A DNA stretch of 64,000 nucleotides, taken from NCBI RefSeq assembly GCF_018812025.1, contig NC_063044.1, forward strand, positions 42,623,330-42,687,329, in the 5' to 3' direction. Below the pieces are notes generated by a model. That model made no database searches and was not told where the DNA came from. It saw only the letters and a list, made by a program, of their open reading frames with translations. Below are positions 35,129-43,786 of the stretch, piece by piece (the stretch's first letter is position 1; each line of letters starts with the position of its first letter). The position numbers were made by a program, and so were the translations under genes. This DNA comes from Megalobrama amblycephala (lineage: Eukaryota > Chordata > Actinopteri > Cypriniformes > Xenocyprididae).

Positions 35129-35438
35129 TGTAACACAGTTCATATATACGGGAAGAAGGAGGCGGGAACCGGCGAACATTCAACATAACTTTAATATAAA
35201 ATAAACAAATCCAAAACGAAAGTAATGCCGGCAGACCCTCGCGGACGTCTGCCGGCCACACCAACATAATAAAACATAAAATAATATCCAGGCCTGGTCC
35301 TCTCTCGTCCTTCACTGTCGTTTCTCCTCCTTTTACGCTCCCGGAGCTCCTCCTTGAGAGACTCAAGGCCGGTGCGCCTCCCAGGTGAAGCTCATTAACT
35401 CTCGCGTCACCGGCCTCTCGCCCGCCCTGGTCGCCACA
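35129..35438 (-). repeat. 5' LTR of the 34.2-kb element
   Basis: 310 bp, TGT...ACA, followed on the minus strand by the primer-binding site. Confidence 0.88.
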
Positions 35439-35443
35439 GTTGG

Positions 35444-36006
35444 TTTAATAAAAACCTTTATTTATATTAATGCATATTTTGTTTTTATTTTCTTTGTGAA
35501 TCTACCTTTTAAAGATTATCACGTACCACAACTACTGTACTGCTGCTTCTTCTATTACTTCTGCCAATACCTCTGCAAACAGAAGTAAATAAAAAACAGT
35601 AAAGTTCGATGAGTTGTCATCTTGCATCCTTCAGACTTTAAAAGCCATTTTCAAGTTTGGGCAGAGCTGAAATGAAAATCTGGAAAACTTGACAATATGA
35701 AAGTGGCAATTCCTTATGTATTATGCAATATATTGTAATAATATTAACACAATATATTATGTATATTTTCAATATACCATTAAATCATTTAATATATTGA
35801 TCATTAGGAAATATATTTTCTTTGCATAAGGGCATGCATAGTTCATTTTCTTTCTTTTTTTTCTGTGAATAATTATACATGTTTATTGTGGTCTAAATAT
35901 TTCTGCAATAATTTGACCACTAAAATGCATCTATTTTGCAATACAATTTTTCTATATTTTTCTATATTTTTTTAAATATATATTTCATATTTTATTATCA
36001 GATCAG

Positions 36007-36010
<4 letters not shown>
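35444..36010. other. AT-rich spacer
   Basis: No gene, RNA or terminal repeat recognised; ATATATTG-rich stretch at 35,700-35,820. Confidence 0.45.

Positions 36011-36076
<66 letters not shown>
36011..36076. repeat. (TA)n(CA)n microsatellite
   Basis: TA dinucleotides running into CA dinucleotides. Confidence 0.95.
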
Positions 36077-36579
36077 TTAAAAAGCACACTGTTAAACCAT
36101 GGAAAAAGATCTGTATGTTACAGACATCAGCTCTCTCCTTCCAGTAAATCACATGACTTTCAGGAAAAAGACCATAGTAGAAGGTCAGGGCTTCCTTTTG
36201 GGGAATGGGGAATTTATTGCACCATTCTGTTTGGAAGTGAAAAGAGGGAAGGGAGAGAAGGAAGACATGTTTGTTTGATTAATCTGTTAGTTCTTGTTTT
36301 GATTCAGTTGTATCTTCTCCTGGAGGGCAGGGGGGAGAACCGATAATGTCCAGGGTGAGTGGAATCCTTTACAATACAACCATACAACTAATATCTTGGG
36401 GGATATTACACACACACACACGTAATTATGCCTTTTGAAGGTTATTGGACACTGTGAAATTTTTGTTTTTTAAAGTTGTGACAAGCACATAAAAATTACT
36501 TTTTTTTCATTAGAGTAATAATAAAGAGGCTGTCCTACATTCATTAGTCTCACTGTGTTGTGCTTGGAAAACTGCAACA

Positions 36580-36622
<43 letters not shown>

Positions 36623-36676
36623 GAGAGAGAGAAATGAATAAATGTATAGGTATCGGTCTTGGCGAGAACTAGGGAG

Positions 36677-36708
<32 letters not shown>

Positions 36709-36838
36709 CATACCCTTAGTAAATATGACCAAAAAAGGCTGTGAAAATAAATCTGCATCATTAATCATTTTGAGCTTTTATTTTAAAAATCTACAAAAAT
36801 CCAACCTTTCATTGGAGATTAATAATTTTAAATGGGGG

Positions 36839-36889
<51 letters not shown>

Positions 36890-37104
36890 ATTATGAAATA
36901 AATGTTTTTCTCTAATCCACACTGCTCACAATTAAACATACCCTTTTATTCAATACTTTTTGCAACCTCCTGTTCCAAAGATAAGCGAGTCGTCTTCTAT
37001 AATCCCTGATGAGTTTGGAGAACACCTGACAAGAGATCAGAGACCATTCCTTCATACAGAATCTGTACAGATGTTGATCAGATACATGGAATAATGGATT
37101 CTAT

Positions 37105-37377
37105 TGTTACGTTTGGCTGTTGTAGAGATAAGGCGTTCACGGATATCCACAAAAGATAGGCATTTATTAGCAACGAAGGAGATCAACATAACCAAACACA
37201 AAGCATAAACATTAGCTTAACATAGCATTAACATAAGAACAGACAGTGAAGGGAGTGAGTCCATAGTCCAGGTGTAGATGATCACTGATGATGGGGAGAT
37301 GACGAGGGAAGTGAGTGCAGGTGTGGAGACAAGAGGATGATGGGAAATTGAGTTCTGGAGACACGGGATATGTGACA
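37105..37377 (-). repeat. 3' LTR of the 37.1-kb element
   Basis: 273 bp, TGTCAC...GTAACA, preceded by the polypurine tract. Confidence 0.88.
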
Positions 37378-37456
37378 GTACCTCCCTTTCCCGGTATGCG
37401 CGTCCTCGCACCATAGATGTAACAACCAGTGAGGGGGGGTGGGCGTCCTGGAGACC

Positions 37457-38335
37457 TCATGCCGGTGCAGGGAGAGGGCCGGACATAACCGGAGGTCTCC
37501 AGGATGAGTCCATGAGTCCGAGCCGCCATGGCGGGTCTGCAGACGATGGCGGCCATGGCGGGTCAGGGGCGGCTGGAGCGGCTGGCTCGGCGGCGGCTGG
37601 AGCGGCTGGCTCGGCGGCGGCTGAGGCTGGAGATACGGGCGCGTTGGCAGCTACTGGAGATACGGGCGCGTTGGCAGCTACTGGAGATACGGGCGCGTTG
37701 GCAGCTACTGGAGATACGGACTCGTTGGCAGCTACTGGAGATACGGACTTGGCAGCTTGAAGAGGGGTCCAGTCCATCCCCTCAAACACTATTAAAACCC
37801 CCACAGGAACTGGAGCAGGCTCAGCGGGGATTGGAGAGGCTTGCTCGGCGGTGGAGACTGGAGCGGGTTTGAGACTGGCCGGCTTCTTTTTCCTTCTCCT
37901 CTTTGGCCCTCTGGCCCCAGCGAAGGTATGAGGGTTCAGCAGGACACAGGAGAACAATTCACTGGAGAGGCATGTGGAGGAAGACGGAGGTTGACCAACT
38001 GGCCAGGCCACCCGTGTCTCTGGGAGGACTGGACGAGATGAACACTTAACATCCTGAACCTCATCAACAAGGAAATTGGAACCATTTAAATACAAAATTA
38101 AATTAATAGTTTCTTTTAAGGAAAAATAATCGTCAGGTTCATCAAAACGGATTGTGTTCTCGTCCAGTCCGTCCAGAAACAGGGCGATCAAACGAGCATC
38201 TGACCAGTTAGTCAAATAAGCAAGCTCTACGAACTCCTCCACATACCTCTCCAGCGAACGTCCAACCTGGAACAGTCCGATGAGCCTGTTAGCCGCAGAT
38301 GTAGGCGTGAGAGGCAGTGGGGGTGCAGGAGCCAC
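37457..38335 (-). CDS. Retrotransposon gag-like protein
   Basis: 292 codons, minus strand, lying between the two LTRs. Residues about 15-90 (RLIGLFQVGRSLERYVEEF, then WSDARLIALFLDGLDE) match the capsid-type gag fold seen in Ty3/gypsy-derived and PEG10/RTL-like proteins: two amphipathic helices with an F/Y-x-x-F/L pattern and a FxxGL-like turn. Next comes a basic KRRRKKK segment (about 150) and a C-terminal tract of five PVSPVAAN-type repeats and Ala/Pro repeats (AAAEPAAP). No CCHC knuckle and no protease. It probably binds element RNA and forms particles with enzymes from a helper; that is inference. Repeat-number changes in the tail keep the frame. Confidence 0.65.
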   Translation of the reverse strand: MAPAPPLPLTPTSAANRLIGLFQVGRSLERYVEEFVELAYLTNWSDARLIALFLDGLDENTIRFDEPDDYFSLKETINLILYLNGSNFLVDEVQDVKCSSRPVLPETRVAWPVGQPPSSSTCLSSELFSCVLLNPHTFAGARGPKRRRKKKPASLKPAPVSTAEQASPIPAEPAPVPVGVLIVFEGMDWTPLQAAKSVSPVAANESVSPVAANAPVSPVAANAPVSPVAANAPVSPASAAAEPAAPAAAEPAAPAAPDPPWPPSSADPPWRLGLMDSSWRPPVMSGPLPAPA

Positions 38336-38398
38336 AGGAATGAGAAATAATCACATCTTGTCTTTTGTGGATGTCCAGCGGTTTTGGTCTGTTCTTCT

Positions 38399-38693
38399 GT
38401 TTGGCTGTTGTAGAGATACGGCGTTCACGGATATCCACAAAAGATAGGTATTTATTAACAACGAAGGAGATCAACATAACCAAACACAAAGCATAAACAT
38501 TAGCTTAACATAACATTAACATAAGAACAGACAGGGAGTGAAGGGAGTGAGTCCATATATATAGGGAGTGCTGATGAGGAAGTCCAGGTGTAGATGATCA
38601 GTGATGATGGGGAGATGACGAGAGAAGTGAGTGCAGGTGTGGAGACAAGAGGATGATGGGAAATGGAGTTCTGGAGACACGGGATATGTGACA
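38399..38693 (-). repeat. 5' LTR of the 37.1-kb element
   Basis: About 295 bp; contains TATATATAGG (promoter-like) and AATAAATACC (polyadenylation-like). Confidence 0.85.
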
Positions 38694-38744
38694 TCTATCA
38701 AATACCAAGAGATAAAAAATCAAAACCTGACTGTCCCTGTTAGA

Positions 38745-39029
38745 AGTCATATAATGGGCTGTGGTTGGATCTTCCATCAGGGCAGTGATCCACACCAAAC
38801 ATCAAAACCAACACAAAAATGTGTCACTGAGCCCAAAATGAAGCTTCTGCCATGGCCATCCCAGTCCCCTGACCTGAACCCTAAAGAAAATGAGTGGAGT
38901 GAACTGAAGAGAAGAAGCACCAACATGGAGCTGGAATCTGAAGGATCTAGAGAGATTCTGCATGAAGGAATGATTTCTGATGAGTCTGATCTCTTCTCAG
39001 GTGTTCTTCAAACTCATCAGGCATTATAG
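38745..39029 (+). pseudogene. Tc1-like transposase C-terminal fragment, catalytic Asp lost
   Basis: An open frame carries WIFHQGSDPHQTSK and LPWPSQSPDLNPKENEWSELKR, the two C-terminal signatures of Tc1 transposases around the second Asp and the last Glu of the DDE triad. In active Tc1 proteins the first motif reads QQDNDPKH; here the catalytic Asp position is Gly. The N-terminal DNA-binding part and the first Asp are absent. Confidence 0.8.
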
Positions 39030-39374
39030 AAGAAGACTCAGAGCCATTATCTTGGGAAAAGGAGGTTGCAAAAAGTATTGAATAAAAGGGTATGACTAAT
39101 TGCGAGAAATGTGTATTAGAGAAAAAACATTTATCTCATTTAAAATTATTATTCTCCAATGAAAGGTTGGATTTTTGTAGATTTTTTTTTTTTTTTCTTC
39201 AAGATCAAAAAGATTAACAATGCAGATTTTTTTTTTCACAGCCTTCTTTGGTCATATTTACTAAGGGTATGAATATTTTTTAGCACAACTGTATGTATGT
39301 ATATATGTATATGTGTGTGAAATGGGTGGTTTCTTACGGTATGAACAGAAACCAGCCTTTTGTGTTCAGAGAAA

Positions 39375-39406
<32 letters not shown>

Positions 39407-39438
39407 ATATGTATATGTATGTATGTATGTATAATATA

Positions 39439-39439
<1 letters not shown>

Positions 39440-39477
<38 letters not shown>
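39440..39477. repeat. (TG)n microsatellite
   Basis: About 19 TG dinucleotides at the inner edge of the right arm of the 3.6-kb inverted repeat. Confidence 0.9.
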
Positions 39478-39481
<4 letters not shown>

Positions 39482-39719
39482 CCCCCAAGATATTAGTTGT
39501 ATTATAAAGGATCCCACACACCCTGGACATTACTGGGAGGGGATACAAATGAATCAATACAAGAACTAACAAATTAAAAAAACAGCTTTCCAAAGGAAGT
39601 TGACCCCCGCCCTGACCCTCTACTATGGACTTTTTCCTGAAAGTCATGTGATTTACTGAAAGGAGAGAGCTGATGTCTGATAGCTCTGTAACATCTAATT
39701 GGTTGGCATGCACCTTGTT

Positions 39720-40400
39720 AAACTTGAGTGCAGTTATTTAAGCCCACAATGTAGTGGCAAAAGAATACAACAAAAGAATTCAAGGAAGACACATCTCTTT
39801 TATGATAGGCCTATCCAGCAGGAAAAAAAACTAAGTTTGCTGTTTGGAACACAAATTTTCTCAGGTTTGACTTTTTTTTACATTTACATTTATTTGTTAT
39901 GTTACTTTTATTAAAAGCCAACTAATTGTTTATGATTCATGGGACAATCTGAGAATGTTAGTTCTATTGAAATGTTCCCAGAACAGACCTTAGAGAGTCT
40001 TGGTTAGAATGTATGTTTTATGTTATGTTTTGTCTCATGCAGTTTATAGGTGAATAAGGGATGTTCTAAAATGCTCAATGCGAAAGCGCATAACATGGTT
40101 TAATGCATCAAAAGACAGTAATATTGGAGGGCACACCTTATTAATGATACATGCAGGCAAGCAAATGAGCCAAGAATATAATAACAACTCACTAAGTTAC
40201 ACGTTACACTGTTTCCCCCATAGAAACCTGCTAATAAAACGTTTAATGTGCCTTAATATCTTGTAGTATGGACCTAGAAATATGACAATACGATTTAAAT
40301 TTGAATTGTGTAAATTTGAATTATAGACAAGTGTTATTTATCAAAATTGAATATTAAGTGCCATTTTGGTCCGTGTACTTTTGCATTCATTCCTTTTTCT
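39720..40400. other. No gene recognised
   Basis: AT-rich; no conserved frame or terminal repeats. Confidence 0.4.
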
Positions 40401-40404
40401 TTAT

Positions 40405-40620
40405 TAAAGGGATAGTTCACCCAAAAATGAAAATTGTTTATCTGCTTACCCCCAGGGCATCCAAGATGTAGGTTACTTTGTTTCTTCAGTAGAACACAAA
40501 TGATGATTTTTAACTCCAACCGTTGCCATCTGTCAGCCATATAATGCATGGCAATGGGAACTTAAGTACACAGACCCATTTTATATAGTTTTGACTTATT
40601 TTTTTTTTAATAATTAGCGT
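40405..40620 (+). mobile_element. Left half of a TTAA-type MITE
   Basis: Begins TTAAAGGGATAGTTCACCC, the very common cyprinid family end, and is broken off near 40,620 where the Penelope-like sequence starts. Confidence 0.65.
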
Positions 40621-40676
40621 CGCACACCTGTAGGTGATAGATAGGTGCATAGGAAAGAAGACCAGTATAGTCAAAA

Positions 40677-41186
40677 TATGAAAAAACAAAAAAATGAATC
40701 CCGCACACTATCAACTTGCAAAACAATAAAAAAGACACTTTATTAGCAATGTTTCGATCGTAAGATCTTCATCAGGCATAAACATTGTATTCAAACTCCA
40801 TTGTATTTAAAACATCATGAATAACAAAGAATCATCAATATCCAATCAAGATCAGTGATTAAATAATCATTAACACCACATCACATTATTAACTCAACAA
40901 TTATATAATAAAATAGAATATATATATATATATAATATAAAGGAGTATTATTAATGATATCATATATCTAATGATCATATTTCATAACATCACATTAAAC
41001 AATGCTTCATCATTCATACCCATAGGTGATAAAGTCTGAAGAGTAAAAATCCAGAACAATTCACGTCTCTGTAAGAGCAATTCAATATCGCCCCCTCTAG
41101 GTGGCACACTCACTTTTTCAATCCCACAGAAGCGTAAGGAAGAAACATCATGATTAAAGGATAAAAAATGGGCAGCGACTGGATAG
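40677..41186 (-). mobile_element. Penelope-like element 3' end, minus-strand copy
   Basis: Reading on the minus strand gives PVAAHFLSF...GIEKVSVPPRGGD and then LLLQRRELFWIFTLQTLSP, the C-terminal signature of the GIY-YIG endonuclease of Penelope-like elements, a stop, and a 3' UTR containing GATGAAGATCTTACGATCG and AATAAAG. It is 5'-truncated at the TTAA element. Confidence 0.75.
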
Positions 41187-42308
41187 TTAAAGGGTTACTT
41201 CAGGATTTAGCATTAAGCTTTGTATTAGTAGAATACCACTAGTATTTTCGAATTACCGTGCTTTCCCCCTTCATATCAGCCCGAGATGAGAGATTTATGC
41301 ATTTTTATTCTGTAAAAAAGCCTCCGATGACGCAAAAATCGTCATTTTGCGTCATCGGAGGCTTTTTTGGCCAGAGGCATAAAACTACAACCAGTAATAG
41401 CAGGTAGTTCCGCATTTTTTCACCACGCCCATACATATGCGCGTTTGAGGTTACTCACGGACATAGATCAAAGATTTTATCAAAAGTGGGTGTCAATTAT
41501 ATTTTTAAGCTTACAGTAATTAACATTATTTTGTTATAGTCTGCACTACATCAGTGGTTCATCTCGCAAATTTATCGGTCTCTGCAGTCATCTCAACCAA
41601 TACAGCAACAGGCTTTTGTGGTAACGTTAGCATAAATACTTTGATAACAGTCAACTTATATGCAACTTATATGTAATTGTCTATCTAACGTTACTTTGCT
41701 AAGTTTGCAGTTTCACTGCTACCTACAACACTACATATAGGCTACTAGAGGCTAGTATCAGCGAGTCTTACCTCTAGGCGAATACGCTTAGGCCGTGTGT
41801 CCACCAGAGCGTTTTTAGCCAGCTGAAAACGCTAGGCGCTCTGCTTAAAACGCCCGTCTGTGAGCGCTTCTGCAGCGCAGCTTTTTTTTCCGTTGAGACG
41901 CTTTGTTGCTATGATACGGAATATCCACGGCACTGTTTACTTGTAAATGATTTTGCAGGAATTTGTTTCAGCCTTAGGCCGTGTGTCAATTTAGCACCAT
42001 TTCGCTGTAAATGTATGAACTAACTCACGATTTATAGAATTAATATGTAACAAAGCAAGCCTAGTTTGAATTTTCCTGGGTAATGCCGCCTGTAACCGAT
42101 AGGCGTGGTTTGGGCGTGGCCTCGCAAGGGCAGCAAAACAAGTGCATTCTGGGAGTTGTTGTCTTTCATCCACATTAGTCAAAAATGCATTTTCTGCCTT
42201 TTCTCAGTCTAGAAAGCTCCAAATTCAAAAATAATTTCACATTTCTACTACATAAATGACCAATTTTAAATACACATTCATCTTTCCAGGGGTGAAGTAC
42301 CCCTTTAA
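41187..42308. mobile_element. 1.1-kb TTAA-bounded DNA element
   Basis: TTAA at 41,187-41,190 and 42,305-42,308; inverted ends AGGGTTACTTCA and TGAAGTACCCCT. No transposase. It separates the two opposed Penelope ends. Contains an internal hairpin at 41,314-41,368. Confidence 0.75.
41314..41368. repeat. 55-bp perfect hairpin
   Basis: Arms of 24 bp (AAAAAAGCCTCCGATGACGC and complement) with a 7-nt loop. Followed by T-run, so it resembles a terminator-like stem, though the context is eukaryotic. Confidence 0.8.
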
Positions 42309-42352
42309 CATCTTTTCTTCTGATAGAACTTTTATGTTCACTGATCAGTGGG

Positions 42353-42506
42353 GGGCGATATTGAATTGCTCTTACAGAGACGTGAATTGTTCTGGATTTT
42401 TACTCTTCAGACTTTATCACCTATGGGTATGAATGATGAAGCATTGTTTAATGTGATGTTATGAAATATGATCATTAGATATATGATATCATTAATAATA
42501 CTCCTT

Positions 42507-42576
<70 letters not shown>

Positions 42577-42810
42577 TATTTTATTATATAATTGTTGAGT
42601 TAATAATGTGATGTGGTGTTAATGATTATTTAATCACTGATCTTGATTGGATATTGATGATTCTTTGTTATTCATGATGTTTTAAATATAATGGAGTTTG
42701 AATACAATGTTTATGCCTGATGAAGATCTTACGATCGAAACGTTGCTAATAAAGTGTCTTTTTTATTGTTTTGCAAGTTGATAGTGTGCGGGATTCATTT
42801 TTTTGTTTTT
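42353..42810 (+). mobile_element. Penelope-like element 3' end, plus-strand copy
   Basis: Near-identical inverted copy of 40,677-41,096. Same endonuclease C-terminus (QRRELFWIFTLQTLSP then MGMND) and 3' UTR. The main difference is an AT tract of about 64 bp (42,512-42,575) against about 18 bp in the other copy. Confidence 0.75.
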
Positions 42811-43680
42811 TCGACTTAATTTTTTTTAAACTTTAATTCTGGAAATTTGATATTTAACAAAATTGAAATTATGGCATAATTTTCTTCATATGCATTTTAA
42901 AACAATTATTTTTTTTGTTCTGAATTCTTAGACGGCAAATATTCACTTCTTAAAAATACAGCTTCAAGTTTTCAAGATGAAGAACAAATTTGAAATACTA
43001 AATTCAATATCCTAAAATTCAAAACGCAGAAATTCAGATCATACAGAAAGTAGGTCAGAGGTCCAACTTCTGGGTTCCACAGGGAAGAGTAGAGGTTCTC
43101 GGAAAAGTTGAATGTTTATAATTTATAATTTATAATGTTTAATTTATATATTTTTTGGTCCTTGGTTTTCATTGATTTTTAACTTCTATTCACTTTTGCA
43201 TATAGTTCTGTCCCACATTTTGTGTACACAATTTATCTTTTTTTTTTTACTTAGATTTATTTTTCTGCACTAAATAAGTGTTTATATATTGTTGTGAGTA
43301 GATGACTTGACAATTAAAGCAATGAAATGTCAAATTTCAAATTTATCCATCAATTATATAACAAAATTATTATACAAAAAGTTATGACTGTATTTTCAAT
43401 AATTTGTCACAAATATTTAGGGAAACTGATAAAAACTGAAAGGTAATTAAAGATAGTGAAACACTTAACTAATGGTGGCCAGTTATAGCACCTAAAATAT
43501 ACACTGTTCCTTACACATTCACATATTTTAACTTAATGTTGAAAAAAATAGACATTATTTGTCAACAACCTATGTACAGTGTGCTTATTATTAGTGATTT
43601 CTTTTTCAGTGCAGTTGTCATATTTGTAGTGGTTATATATTTTGAATATTATGTCAATATCTGTGAGGCCATTTATCATA
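42811..43680. other. AT-rich spacer
   Basis: No gene, repeat end or RNA recognised. It forms the upstream region of the gene at 43,787. Confidence 0.45.
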
Positions 43681-43786
43681 ATATTTTCTAGGGTGCCACA
43701 AACTACAGGCCGGCCCTATGTGAACTTGACAAGAGTGATTAGAAGATCTAAGTCATCATAACCTGGTGTTTTAAAAATCAAGCAGT

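Larger units (their letters stand above)
34201..35438 (-). mobile_element. Short non-autonomous LTR retroelement, TSD GTTGG
   Basis: Minus-strand element: 5' LTR 35,438-35,129 (310 bp), primer site TTGGTGCCGAAACCCGGGA at 35,128-35,110, internal 0.6 kb, purine tract GGGGCGATGGGGGTA, 3' LTR 34,494-34,201 (294 bp). LTRs run TGTGGCGACC...GTGTTACA and differ mainly by a short deletion in the 3' copy. GTTGG is duplicated at 34,196-34,200 and 35,439-35,443. The GC-rich interior is open in several frames, the longest running through the LTR, but shows no gag or pol domain, so it resembles a TRIM/LARD-type parasite of a gypsy element. Confidence 0.88.
37105..38693 (-). mobile_element. Non-autonomous LTR retroelement with gag-like gene, TSD TCTAT
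   Basis: Minus-strand element: 5' LTR 38,693-38,399, gag-like ORF, purine tract GGGAAAGGGAGGTAC, 3' LTR 37,377-37,105. LTRs begin TGTCACATATCC; the 3' copy ends CAAACGTAACA and lacks about 22 bp present in the 5' copy. TCTAT is duplicated exactly at 37,100-37,104 and 38,694-38,698. No protease, RT or integrase, so it depends on another element. It sits inside the decayed Tc1 palindrome and is therefore younger. Confidence 0.9.
36707..39275 (+). mobile_element. Palindromic decayed Tc1-like transposon
   Basis: Inverted arms of about 330 bp (36,707-37,060 and 38,955-39,275). Each arm includes the end (TCATACCCTTAGTAAATATG) and the last part of a transposase gene, so two Tc1 3' ends face each other. 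The LTR element at 37,105-38,693 split it. Confidence 0.75.
36095..39705. mobile_element. 3.6-kb inverted-repeat element with nested insertions
   Basis: Arms 36,095-36,412 and 39,471-39,705 are inverted copies (shared words CAGCTCTCTCCTT, GTAAATCACATGACTTTCAGG, ATATCTTGGGGGATATTAC). Between them lie three poly-A runs (36,581-36,620; 36,677-36,706; 36,839-36,886), the Tc1 palindrome and the LTR element. TG and CA microsatellites sit at matching positions on both arms. Confidence 0.75.

Noticed and set aside
34190..35204. Long overlapping open frames on both strands (329 and 297 codons)
   Set aside because: They run through LTR sequence and a GC-rich, stop-poor interior; no domain, and the structure is fully explained by a short LTR element.
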